Shown here: positions 45,201-55,230 of the stretch, one piece after another
Layout: each line of letters starts with the position of its first letter
Position numbering within the stretch: position 1 is the stretch's first letter
Assembly: GCA_009829735.1 (NCBI GenBank)
Contig: CM020618.1
Coordinates: 43,290,878-43,354,877 of the forward strand
Direction of reading: 5' to 3'
Source: Pyropia yezoensis
Taxonomy: Eukaryota; Rhodophyta; Bangiophyceae; Bangiales; Bangiaceae
DNA: 64,000 bases
The notes under the pieces: generated by a model
What the model was told of the DNA's origin: nothing
Database searches by the model: none
Seen by the model: the letters and a program-made list of their open reading frames with translations, nothing else
Translations under genes and position numbers: made by a program

Positions 45201-46202
45201 GCCCGCTGCACCCGATGACCCGCCCGGGGTGCCGGCCGCACCGCCGCCGCCGCCGCCGCCGCTACCACCACCGCCACTTGGATCCCCGCCGGGGGTACCC
45301 CCGTCGGCCCCACCGCTGCCGCGGCCACCACTGCTCATCGTCCCCGCGCCGCCGCCCCGACCAGTCAGACGGGACGAGCCGCCGCCGCCGCCACCCGCAG
45401 AACCCCCCCCGCTCGACTTGGCTGCCCCCGCCACACCAGCAGCCGCTGCGCTGGCTGCCACAAAGGCCGCGGCGGCGCGGCTCCTGCGCGCCGCGGTGGC
45501 CGCGGCGACGGCGCCCTTGCCGCCCCGCCCGCCACTGGAAGACCGCCCACGGAAGGAGGGGGCGCCTCCGCCCGAAGGGCCCGCTGCGGCAGGTGCTCGG
45601 CCTGCCGACGCGGCCGTCCCCGCGGCCGGAAAGGTGCTCGACGCTCCCCGACCGCCACTCGATGCTGCCGCCGCAGCTGCTGCCGCCGCGGCCTTGGACA
45701 GAGCTCCCGCCGCGCCGGCCGAGGAGCGGGTGCGCTTTGCAGCGGGCGGGACTACGTCGGTACCACCACCGCCACCGCCACCGCCACTGCCGCTGCCGCC
45801 AGATGGAGCTGCCGCAGTCGCAGCGGCCGACCGCTTGGAGCCCCCCCGGGTGCGGCTGGGTGCCGACCGGGGCGGTCGAGCAGCAGCGGCGGTGGCGAAA
45901 GCGGCCGGAGGGGCAGCACCGTTAAAGGCCGCCGACGTGTGGTGGCGCGCCGACCGCCGGGGGGGCGCCGCCAACGACGAAGACGGCAACGAGGGAGACG
46001 ACGACGGCGCGGCAACTGCTTCGGCCGGCGCAGATGAGGACGATGATGGACGCGGCGGCGGCGGCGGCGGCGGTGAGGGTGACGACGACGACGCGGCGGC
46101 GGCGGCGGTCGAACGTGTGCGCCTTGCCGACGCCGACGACGAGGGCGGGCGTTCCGAGTTGTTGCTGCTGCCAACCCCACGCCGTCGGCCCCGCTTGTCC
46201 AT
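38487..46202 (-). CDS. HECT E3 ubiquitin ligase, UPL3/TRIP12 type
   Basis: Large ubiquitin ligase that accepts ubiquitin on a cysteine and passes it to substrates. 2571 residues in one exon of 7.7 kb. Order: a basic, Ser/Gly/Ala-rich disordered region (residues 1-355); armadillo-like repeats (about 360-720, from FANLPDGLDPNSSTLQGLL); further helical repeats; a strongly acidic tract (about 1315-1435, runs of Asp/Glu); more low-complexity; and the HECT domain in the last 700 or so residues (VEYFDEVGTGLGPTLEFYTLAS, FRFCGRIVGKALSDGRLLDL, LCGPSFEPWDREFLVRAT). The catalytic Cys is about residue 2538 in PTVSTCSSYLKLPQY, with 33 residues after it. Arm repeats plus HECT match plant UPL3/UPL4 and animal TRIP12. 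Inside the HECT domain there are Gly, Ala and Ser inserts (about 39200-39600 and 39880-40080) that family members lack. Start at MDKRGRRRG; an in-frame upstream Met adds no homology. Confidence 0.93.
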
Positions 46203-47089
46203 CCGCGCACGTTGCCACCCGCACCCGCCGGTCCGCGCCCCCCGCCCGCGCCCCACACCGCCACACAAAACACAACAACACGCGCACTCCCACCCGAGCC
46301 CACCACACACCACACGGGCCGCCACGACCCCCGCGGCGTGGCCGGGGTGGCGGGCGCTTTTCCTTGCACACGCCCCGAGTGGGGGCGGCGTCGGAGGAGG
46401 AGGGCGCACCCGGGAGCCGCCTGTGCCGCGGGGGGGTGTGATGGGGTGGGGCCGAGCTTCGCTGGCACGACGCGCATGTGGGGATTGCTGGTTGTGGGGC
46501 CTGCTCGCCTAAAAGTGGTGCTTGGAGTGGGAAAGAGCGGAATTTCAAAGTAGCACACATTGAGACACCCCCAGACTGGTGTGCGAGGACAAAATATCTG
46601 TTATGGTAGCCCCCCATCTCAAAACTCGTTGACTCATGACCTACCACAGTGCCCTCCTAAAATTACATCACGTTCAGGATTTCGAACAAGTAGCCCCCAT
46701 CTCCAAACTCGTTGACTCACGACCTACTACAGTGCCCTCCTAAAATTACTTCACGCTCAGGATGTCGCACAAGTTCATAGAAGAGTTGTTCGTGCGGCCG
46801 TTGGAAGGCATCAGGCCGACGTGACCGTGATCGCGGCGCATTCGGGGGGTGTCTTGGTGCGGAGGTGACCTGCCGCTCTGTAGATACTGTCTGGAGCGCA
46901 TCCCCGGGCCGACCCCGAGCACGGCTCGTACACCCAAGAGTGGCCGACGACAGACGCGACGCCACTCGCGGCGAGCTCTGCCCGCTTGGCTCTGCCCATT
47001 TCATCTTGGCGTCGCCTGTGCCGTGACCAGTGGACGTTGGGTCTGCCGCTGCCGAGCGCAGTCGAGCAGGGCTTGTGCCCACCCTTCTA
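46203..47089. other. Intergenic region between divergent HECT and membrane protein genes
   Basis: GC-rich near the HECT start, then AT-richer from about 46510. Contains an 84-bp tandem duplication. Probably the promoters of both genes; no coding feature supported. Confidence 0.5.
46607..46773. repeat. Tandem duplication, two units of about 84 bp
   Basis: TAGCCCCC.ATCTC.AAACTCG then TTGACTCA.GACCTAC.ACAG and GCCCTCCTAAAATTAC occur at 46607-46690 and 46691-46773. The copies differ at roughly 10 positions. They lie in the shared upstream region of two divergent genes and could carry duplicated binding sites. Confidence 0.8.
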
Positions 47090-47749
47090 ATGGCGTCGTC
47101 AACCGCGTTCGTGGGCGCGGCCAGCGGCGTACCCGCCGTTGGCCGTGGCGCCCAGCCGCGCTCTAGCCACGCGGCGCTGCGGCTGCGCTCCCCGCCGCGG
47201 CCGCCATTCGCGGGCGGTGTGGCGTCCAGGTGGCCCCGCCCCGCGACGCTGCCGTCTGGGCCGGCGGTCTGCATGGCGGCGGGGAAAAAGGGGGAGGGCG
47301 CTCGCGGCGGGAGCAGCCGGAAGAAGAAGCGGACAGGCGCCGCGGCACCAGGGAGTGCCAAGGCGGCGGCGGTATCGGGGGCGGCGGCGCTTAAGGCGGC
47401 GGCGACACCCAAGGCGGACGCGTCAGCCGAGGCCCGCCCCGAGCGGACGACGGTGGCGGATAGCAATCCGGGGGTTCCTCGGACGGCCGATGACATCAAG
47501 GCGGCCTACACAAAGAAGATGGCGGAGAAGCCCAAGGACACCAAGACGTGGCTGGAGAAAATCTACATCATCTCCCCCTTTGCTTCGCAGACGGGGCAGA
47601 AGCCACCGTGGTACCTCAACCCCAACATCACGTTTGTGATTGTCTTTATCGTCGTGGGCATTGCATTTTACGCCGTCGTCGCTTCTGGGGGGGTGCACCA
47701 AGGCTACGTGAATGGCGCGCCGCCGGACGTCAATCCTTTCACCAAGTAG
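47090..47749 (+). CDS. Unknown single-span membrane protein, probably plastid-targeted
   Basis: I do not recognise this 219-residue protein. The N-terminal 60 residues (MASSTAFVGAASGVPAVGRG ... AVCMAAGKK) are Ser/Ala/Arg-rich without acidic residues, and VCMAAG looks like a plastid transit-peptide cleavage site. A Lys/Arg- and Ala-rich linker follows. The conserved-looking part is the C-terminal 85 residues: TADDIKAAYTKKMAEKPKDTKTWLEKIYIISPFASQTGQ, KPPWYLNPN, one hydrophobic span (ITFVIVFIVVGIAFYAVVAS), then GGVHQGYVNGAPPDVNPFTK. Such a layout suits a thylakoid or envelope protein with a short tail. The start at MASSTAF is preferred over an in-frame Met 20 codons upstream because it opens like a transit peptide. 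Single exon. Confidence 0.7.
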   Translation: MASSTAFVGAASGVPAVGRGAQPRSSHAALRLRSPPRPPFAGGVASRWPRPATLPSGPAVCMAAGKKGEGARGGSSRKKKRTGAAAPGSAKAAAVSGAAALKAAATPKADASAEARPERTTVADSNPGVPRTADDIKAAYTKKMAEKPKDTKTWLEKIYIISPFASQTGQKPPWYLNPNITFVIVFIVVGIAFYAVVASGGVHQGYVNGAPPDVNPFTK

Positions 47750-48691
47750 ATAGCAAGAGACGCTGCTTGACGGCTTGCATGGTGTTTTTTCCAGTCTGTA
47801 ACCAACGGGGGGGTGGGGGGGGTGCTTTCTTTGTCTGATTTTCTCTAGTGTGCGGCTCGTGGGAAAGACGTTGTATCCTACTTGTACTCAGTGAGGCGCT
47901 TCATGAGGTATGGACCAGCGCAACCTGCCGCTGAGCATGCTCGTTTTGTTGCGGTCATGGCTGCGCCGCTGGAAGGGGTGGTTCCTTCACCGACAGCGAG
48001 TGCCTCGCGCAATGCTCGCCCGGTTGGCATTGGTCACCATGGCCGCAGCAGCCTTGGCGGCTACGGCAGCGGCAAGCTCACCGTGGTGGTGTCACCGCGC
48101 TCGCCTTGCGCGACGTGGGGTATTCCCCGTAACAGCGTCTGGGATGGTTGTTGGCTTGGGAAGCGTTGAGAGCCGCGCTTCCCTCCCAAGGCTGGCCCTA
48201 AAATATTATCAGCTTGCAGCAGGCCACAGATGGCGCGCCGTGCTGCAGCACCCTCGGTGCAAGACCATCTAGTGGCCACTTGCGTGCCGGCGGCACTCTT
48301 CATCAGTGCCAGTGCGCAGCGCGCGCGGAGGGGCCACGTGGCGCGTGAGCGGGCGGTGCGGCCTCAGGGGAGTCGACGGGGCTTGCTCTTTTCTTCGTCG
48401 GTGGCGGCGGTCGTGACGCGCAGGTGGGGGCGACAGTGGGTACAATCATGATCACGTGGTAGCCATTGAACGACGTGCGCACAGCAGCTCGGCAGGCGCA
48501 TCCTCGGCACTACCGGTGCATCGTGATGCTTCGCCTGGACGTTGTGAGACCGAATATGACTATAACAGAGACCCTAGTTTATAGCCCAGAGAACGTCGCG
48601 GCAACAATACACACGGGGAAAAAAAAAAAAAAAGAGACGAGGAAAACAGACGCGAAAAGAAAAATGTTCAATGCACCACCAGTGGCACTGG
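47750..48691. other. Intergenic stretch between convergent genes
   Basis: About 0.9 kb. A 120-codon open frame (47910-48272, +) has one hydrophobic stretch (LALVTMAAAALAATAAAS) but no homologue that I know and weak codon bias, so I do not call it. A poly-A run at 48619-48633 and surrounding A-rich sequence probably belong to the 3' region of the desaturase gene. Confidence 0.45.
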
Positions 48692-50330
48692 TCATTCCAA
48701 CTTCTCCTTGAGCACAGCAATGCGGAAGTGCACAAGAAGGTTCCTCGCCGCCTTGGAGTGCCGGTACACCTCGCCGTTGAAAGCCAGCGTCGCGTCGCGA
48801 CCAACCCAAAACTGAAGGATCTTACGCCCACCTGGATGCTTGTCCATGAAGTCGTCCACCTTGTGGACAAACCCATTGACCGCTACCAGCGCCTCCCCAG
48901 CGTCGTGCCGCGTCCGCATCTCCTCCCAGGTCATCTCTGGAAGCTCCTCCTCGGGCACACCCCAGTCCACAGCCTTCTTGCGCTCATCCAGGTCAGCCTG
49001 GATGATCTGGATCTTTGCCTTCTCAATCTCATTCTCGGGGAAGGCAATGAGGTTGGAGCACAGCCCAAACGTGGCGAGAAAGCGGATCACCCACTTGGTC
49101 GGGTCGTAGTGGTACCACCGGAAGCCGTTACGGTAGTCGTGCGGGAACTCGTGGTGTGCATTGTGGTAGCCCTCACCAAATGTCACCAGCGCCGTGATGA
49201 CACTATCGTAACTCGTGTGCTCCTTCGAGTAGGTCTGCTCGCCAATGGCGTGGGCCAGGGAGTTCACGCAAAACGTCGCCTGGTGCACAAAGAACATGCG
49301 GCCAAAGCCGGCGTACACGAGGGAGCCCCAGAAGTCACCCCAACCGAGGGTGCCAATGGCCACCGGCAGCACAAACCCAAAGAAGAGCGCAATAGGCAGG
49401 TAGTACTTGTGCTGCAGCATAATCAGCTTATGCTTGTTCAGGTCCGTAATGTCCACACGGCCCACCTGGCGCGTGTCCTGCTTTAGCACCATCCACCCGA
49501 CATGGGCGTAGAGAAAGCCCTTGTCAATGCGGTAGGGGTCTGGGGGTGGGTGAGAGTACGTCAAAAAAAGTCGCATGGGATAAGAGAAAAAAGGAGGGAA
49601 AAAGTCAGCATGCAGTCGATACAGTTACATGCAGCGCGCGACGGAGCATCGCGCCAGGCATCGCCGAGGAGACGCGGGTGCGGGACCACCACAGCCCGTG
49701 GCCGCCGCCTCGCGCCGCAACCGTGGTTGGTCTCCATTGCTGAGATGATCGGGGGCAGGGCCCATAACCAAGCGGCACCCACCGACAAGCAGCACTCATG
49801 AACCTGACTCAGGGCGCACCCCGAGCGGTCAAGACCACAAGAGAAGAAGCAAAAAACATACCGCCCTTGGTATCCACATAGCGGTGGTGGGCGCGGTGGT
49901 TGCGGCACCACCAGCGGGCCGACCCCTCAAAGGCGGCCGCCCCCCAGGCGAGCAGCACCAGCTCCACCGGCAGCGACGCGGAATACGACGTGTGGCTCCA
50001 CAGCCGGTGGTAGCCGCCCGTGATGCCCAGGCCCGTCAGGATGTACTGCACGAGGAAGAGGTAAAAGGTGGGCTTGCGCAGCGGCACAAAGGCGCAGCCA
50101 ATACAAAAGGCAATCGCGGGGAAAAAGATGATGGTCGTCGACAGCCAGTTGATGCGTTGCAGGAGGGGGAGCTCGCTCAGGTCCTTCTCCGTCATGTACT
50201 TGGAGCGCTTGCTCTTATTGTACACCAAGCCCTTGGCCGCGTCAAACTCCGTCTCGGCATCCATGGCCGCGAGAGCCGCGGCGGGTGCCTCTGACGAGGA
50301 GGCCATCGTGCGGTCGCCGCCAGAACCCAT
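48692..50330 (-). CDS. Delta-9 acyl-CoA desaturase with C-terminal cytochrome b5 domain, two exons
   Basis: Membrane di-iron enzyme that puts the first double bond into saturated acyl chains, probably at the ER. Exon 1 is 50330-49862; a 322-bp GT-AG intron leads to exon 2 at 49539-48692; 438 residues. The join gives RYVDTKG-DPYRIDKGF, as expected. Three His boxes: HRLWSH (about 107-112), HRAHH (about 146-150) and HNAHH (about 281-285). Hydrophobic segments lie at about 65-130 and 205-250. The last 95 residues are a cytochrome b5 domain with HPGG (about 389) and a second haem His in YRHSKAA. Fusion at the C-terminus resembles fungal OLE1; plant delta-9 desaturases lack it. Start at MGSGGDRT; a second Met eight codons later is equally possible. 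Confidence 0.94.
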
Positions 50331-51269
50331 GGGAAAACGGGGGGGGGGGAAGGGGGAAGGTGAAAGGAGAGCCCAGAGAAGAGGTCCCCCGCTCTCGGCG
50401 AGGGGGGAAGGGGGATAAATCGAGGTGGAAGCAGGCCCCACGAGGCCGTGAGGGCAATGACCGTGAGGGGGGTCGTCAGATACCAGACGGCACGAGGGGG
50501 GAGGGAGTCGTGTTCGACACCCTGATGATGGGGGTGTATACAAGTATCGGCCTTACGCAGCGCAGACACCTACGCGTCACCCCCCCACAATGATAAACGG
50601 CGGGGTGTGGTCCGCCACCCGTGCGCTTGCCGGTGCCAGTCGTGACGCGCCGCCGCGTCCCCGGAGGTGCCCCCCGCCGGACACAGCCGGGGGCGAGACG
50701 ATCACCAGCGGCGGGGGGCCCAGCGAATGTCACTCTGGCGAATGGGGACACGGCAGGGGAACATTGTGGCGCCGAGGCGGCCGATGCGGGGGCCCCCGCA
50801 ACCCCCCCTCCCGGCGGGACAGCCCCACAAGGCTCCCAGGCTGGCGCGCCGGCGGGGGGGCGGGCGCCGCCGTGGCCACACATAACGAGGGCCCCGGGCC
50901 GGGGGCGAATGGGCGTGGAGAGTGGCGGTTGGGGCCGCGGGTGGTCCGCCACACACGGGGAGAATTCAACAACAAGAAACAGGAGGAGGGGTGGGGGAGG
51001 GGGGGGGGCTGAGGCGCTGGCCATTCCACGACTGGTTCACAGTCCATCCAATTTCATCGTCGATGAATTGGATGGACATTTTGTCAGCTTTGCTGACGCA
51101 AAGCCAAAACACAAGCGAACCCTGAGGCCCATCGCCATCGGCCAACCAGCACTCGCTGGCGCTTCCACCCACCACGTGCAATGGTAGTGCAGAAAATAGG
51201 TATCCATGGATCAGTCTGCATTTTTTTGGGCGAGCCCGGGCCACGGGGTTGGGGTCGTGGACAAAAAAA
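50331..51269. other. Upstream region of the desaturase gene
   Basis: GC-rich to about 51010, with G runs, then AT-richer with two hairpins just before the transposon. No gene supported. Confidence 0.45.
51042..51097. repeat. Two adjacent hairpins
   Basis: GTCCATCCAATTTCATCG (51042-51059) pairs with CGATGAATTGGATGGAC (51061-51077) with a single bulged T and almost no loop. GTCAGC-TTT-GCTGAC (51083-51097) follows at once. Long near-perfect palindromes like this are typical of small inverted-repeat elements. Confidence 0.75.
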
Positions 51270-52824
51270 GGCCCATGTACCATGCACGACCAAGGATGCC
51301 GGATAATTCTAGTAACCCAAGTATCTCATTGGGTATCCTGGTCGGGCCTCGCCCACCACGGGCGGCTGCTCGCCTGTCGTTAGTGACCGCCTCTAACGAC
51401 AGGCCAGGAGCCGCCCATCTCTCGCCAATGGATTGAGGTGCTTAGCACGAACCGGGGCCGTTGCCACGTCGTTTGAGAATTTTGGCACGTGTCAACTGGT
51501 TTGTCCAGCCGGTTTGTTGTCTTTTACAACTGTGGAGATGCACTTGAAGGCCTTCAGCCTCCGATGTTGTAATGGCCGTGAGCAACTCGGGAGGCATCAC
51601 ACAATTGTAGACACACCTGCCCCCTAATCTGTCGCCACCAAGTCGACCCATGTGCCCTACTGTCCCAACTCTGTCGCCACCGACGCGACCCCTGCCGCCC
51701 ACAGACACGGCGCTGCCCCCCCCGCTGCCGCCGAGGCCACCGGCTAGCCGCCGCAGGCCGCCGCTGCCGCCACCGCCGCAGCCGGCTGGCGACGGGCCCC
51801 CGGCCGCTGCCGCCCCCGGATCGCAGCCGCCCTCCGCCGCGACCGCTCCAGGCCGGCCGCCGCCAGCACTGCGGCCAGCTGGCCAGGGCCTCCCAGCTGC
51901 TGCCCGCCCGCTTGCCGCCGCCGCCACCGCCGCCGCCGCTACCGCCGCCGCCGCCGCCGCCGCCGCCACCGCCGCCTTTTGGCTGCTCGCCCGGCGGCGG
52001 CGGTGGCGCGGCCATCGCCGCGGCCGCCGACGCCGGCTGGTCCCTTTCCACCCCCCACGACCAACGCCGCCGCCGGCTGGCCGTCGGCTGGCTGCCGCCC
52101 GCCCGTCGCCGCCGCGGCCGCCGCCGCCAGCCCCGCCAGCTGGCCGCTCCCCGCCTACCGCTACCGCCGTCGCCGTCGCCGCCGCCGCCGTCGCCGCTGC
52201 CGCTGCCGCGGCCGCCGCCACCGCCGGCCAGTCTCTGTCCGCCCGGCGCCGCCGCCGGTGCCGGCGCCTCCGCCACTGCCGCAGATGATTCCGCCGGCTC
52301 ATCCCTGCGAGCACCCCGCCGCTGACTCCGCCGCCGGCTGGCGATCGACTGGCCACTGCCCGACCAACGCTTCCGCCAGGTACGCCAGCCGGCGGCTCCC
52401 CGCGCGGCGCCGCCTCCGCTGGTGCCGCCGCCGCCGCCGCCGCCGCCGCTGCCGCCGCCGCCGCCTCCGTCGCTATCGCCGCCAGTCCCGCCGAGGCGGC
52501 CGCCGCCGCCGGTACCACCGCGGCCGCCGCCGCCGCCGTGACCACCAGCGGGCCGCTCCCAGACCGGGGCTGCCGCCGCCGCCGGCTGGCAGCAGCCCGA
52601 AGTGCTTCTCAAGGAGCTGGTAATGGCTCCAGGTATGTCTCCGACCGCCAACCTCAATTTCAACTCCCAAGAACAAATAATAACTACATGCAGTAGATTT
52701 CTATACAATTTATCCGTTTTCACCATGAATGTGCCAATTTATGACGGATACGCTGGAGTATCTGCGCGGATATCAAGATTCAACATTCAAAAAACGTTCG
52801 TTGGTCGTGCATGGTATATGGGCC
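51270..52824. mobile_element. DNA transposon with 24-bp TIRs and 8-bp target duplication
   Basis: Terminal inverted repeats at 51270-51293 and 52801-52824: each end reads inwards GGCCCATRTACC then ATGCACGACCAA, with one mismatch (R is G on the left, A on the right). Each is flanked by the same 8 bases, CAAAAAAA (51262-51269 and 52825-52832). An 8-bp duplication fits hAT, P, Merlin or KDZ families; the terminal sequence alone does not decide. The interior has AT-richer ends and a GC-rich core (about 51650-52600) of diverged CCGCCGGCTGG-based repeats. No transposase motif is found, so the copy is non-autonomous. A minus-strand frame (52726-51554) opens MVKTDKLYRNLLHVVIICSW then turns into Gly/Arg repeats; it may be noise or captured host sequence. 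Confidence 0.8.
51650..52600. repeat. GC-rich low-complexity core of the transposon
   Basis: Irregular repeats of CCGCCGGCTGG, GCCGCCGCC and similar words. Longer similarity (CGACCAACGC and CCGCCGCCGGCTGGC) recurs about 290 bp apart near 52060 and 52350, suggesting an old tandem duplication. All six frames are open over much of it, so open frames carry no coding evidence. Confidence 0.6.
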
Positions 52825-52832
52825 CAAAAAAA

Positions 52833-53528
52833 AGAGAGAAAAAAAGCTGGCGTGGCGTCGTGGCCATCGCCTGCAGGCCAGTTGTCCACCCGCGACAGAG
52901 GGTGGCCGTCGCCCGTCATCATCTGCCGTCCAGGAGCGGCAAGCAGACGCACCTGGTCGTGCAGAAGCCGAGGCGCCCCCATTCCCAGCGGCTGTCCCCC
53001 CCCTGCAGCAGCAAACCCCAAGTCCGCGGCAAGGCTGGTGGTCCCACCCGACACGCATCTCCAAGGGGGCGGTGGTGGTGGCGGAGGAAGTACACGGCAG
53101 GCGCCTTGTCTCGGCGGGTCCGACCCAGCCGCTGACTGAGTCATCAGCATGACGACCGTCATGACCATACAGAATGGTCGGCCCCTAAAAGGACGTTCCA
53201 GAGTCGGTCTGGGCGGGGCGGAGAAAGGCTGTCTCGCCGCGGCGCGCTGCCTCGCCCGCCATTCCGCGGCGGCGCGGCTGCGCGCCGCGTCGCGCCGGCG
53301 GGTCACGCCGGCGGGTCGAGGAGGCCCAGCTGGGAGAGGAGGGAGCCAAACGATGGCAAGCTCGGTGGCCCCTCGTCAGCGGGGCTCTGTGGCCACCGCT
53401 GGCGCGGCACGGGCGCTGCTGGCGCCGACGTCGCCGCTGCCGCGGACGACGCAGACGCAGCAGCGTCCCGCCCACCCCTGCCGGCGGGGCCGCCACCGCG
53501 ACCGCCCCCGCCGCAACCACCGCCACCG
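52833..53528. other. Spacer beyond the transposon, 3' side of the GATA gene
   Basis: Mixed composition. No gene or structure supported. The GATA gene's 3' end is uncertain and may reach into this stretch. Confidence 0.4.
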
Positions 53529-54138
53529 TCACCGAGGGTGGGGCCATTCCCCGCTGGAGGCACCCCCAGCCCCAGCCCCACCCCTACCCACACCGCCCCT
53601 GCCGCCCCTTCCGCCGTCACCGTCTTTCCTCCTGGAGCGCCCCCGCCGTCGCCGCCACGGTCGCCCGCGGCCGCTCCCCCTGGTGGCAGCCACAGGCGGG
53701 GCGGTGAGGCGGGCCGGCCGGCCGGCTGCCACCCCGAGGGCGCCCGCCCCCCTGCCGGTGGCAGGGACGGTGGCAGGGACGGCCGTTGCGACAGCGACAG
53801 CGGCGGCGGCGGCGGCGGCGGTGGTGGTGGTGGGGCGGGGGGGGTGGGGGGATGGGGATAGCGGCGCGCCGGGGGTGGCGGCGGCGGCGGCGTCGGCGTT
53901 GAGCACCCGCGCCAGGCGCATCCGCTCCCGCGGGGTGGGGCCGCCGGCAGGCCCCGTGGTCGCCATCGCGGCTCGGGGGGGGGGGGGGGGGGGACGCGCG
54001 GGGGTGGCCACCCCCGCCAACGGACCGGCCGTCGTCGGAGGCGGCAGCGGCGGCGGCAGCGGCACCGGCGACGGTGGCCACGGTGGCCACGGCGGCGCCG
54101 CCGGTGGTAGTTGCGCCGCTGGTTCCGCCGCCGCCGCA

Positions 54139-54170
<32 letters not shown>

Positions 54171-55026
54171 TGGCAGCGGCGGTGGCGGCCACGGACGATG
54201 GCTCGAGGGGCCACCCCCCCCCCCCCCCCCCTCCCACGGCCACTCCACCCAGTGCGCCTGACCGCCCGATGGGCGGGGAGCCACCCACCCCCCCCCCCCC
54301 CACCCCCCCCCCCTCCAGCCGCCATTGCCGCCGCCGCCGCCGCCGCCGTCGCCATGGCCACCGCCGCGGCCATTGACCTGGCCGCCACGGGTCCAGCCGG
54401 CGGCCGCCGCCTCTGCCGCCGCCAGCCGCACCGCCCGTGCGGTGCCGAGGAGGCCACTCCGCCGTTGCCACCGCAGGCCACACGCTGACGACGTGCACGG
54501 CCGGGGGGGGGAGGGGGGGGGGGGGGCAAGGGGGGGGGGGGGGGGGCAGGGGGGCCACGGCAGAGACGCAGGCAGGGGCAGGGGAGCAGCAGCAGCACCG
54601 GGTGGCCACGCGCGCAGGGCGCCGCGGCGTAGTGGCCACCGGCCACACCCCCCGCCGTGGCCGGCGGGGTGCCCCCACCCCCCCGCAGGCACCACAGCGT
54701 CCACGGCGTCCACACACGTTGAGTTGGCGGTCGGGTCAGTCGGCCGCTGCGCGAGTGGATGGTCGTTGGACGGCGGGCAGCGACCCGCCCCACCCAGCCC
54801 CGCCCCGCCGGCGCACCTGCCACTGCCCCGCAATCCCCCTCCCCCCCACCCACCCCCCCCCCCCCCCCCCACCCCCCCCCCTTTGCACTCCCCACCCCTC
54901 CGTACCGTTGCACAGCGAGTCCCCCCCCGCCCCCGACCGCCACTGTGACGTGGCCGTCACGCCACATTCCGCACACACGCGCGGCGCGGCAACGGCGGCG
55001 GCGTCGACGGCGGCGGCGGCAGCGGC

Positions 55027-55082
<56 letters not shown>

Positions 55083-55230
55083 CAGCAGCAGTGGCAGCGG
55101 CTGGGAAACCATTCCGGGCAGCAGCGTCGGGGGCGGGGGGCGCCCCCCCCCCCCCGCCCCCCTCCCACACTCCCCCCGTCGCCGCCGTGGACACCGCCAC
55201 CGCCCCACACGGCGCCACGCCAGCCGCCAT
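53529..55230 (-). CDS. GATA-type zinc-finger transcription factor, intron inside the finger
   Basis: DNA-binding regulator with one GATA-type zinc finger. The finger is split by a GT-AG intron (54905-54485, 421 bp): exon 1 ends CAECGVTATSQWRSGAG then GDSLCN, and exon 2 begins ACGLRWQRRSG. Joined, this gives C-x2-C-x18-C-x2-C with the loop TATSQWR, as in plant and fungal GATA factors. Upstream of the finger is a poly-Ala tract of more than 20 residues coded by a GCT/GCA microsatellite (55015-55095). Downstream are Gly-, Ala- and Pro-rich stretches and a charged GPTPRERMRLARVLNAD segment that may be a second conserved region. The start at MAAGVAPCG is only the nearest sensible Met; the same frame is open much further 5', and long G or C runs make the ends unreliable. 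Finger sure, gene limits not. Confidence 0.75.

Noticed and set aside
47910-48272. Small membrane protein gene
   Set aside because: One hydrophobic stretch only, no homology known to me, and it lies where two 3' ends are expected.
51554-52726. Gly/Arg-rich protein gene inside the transposon
   Set aside because: It lies in repeat sequence open in all frames, and no domain is seen beyond the first 40 or so residues.
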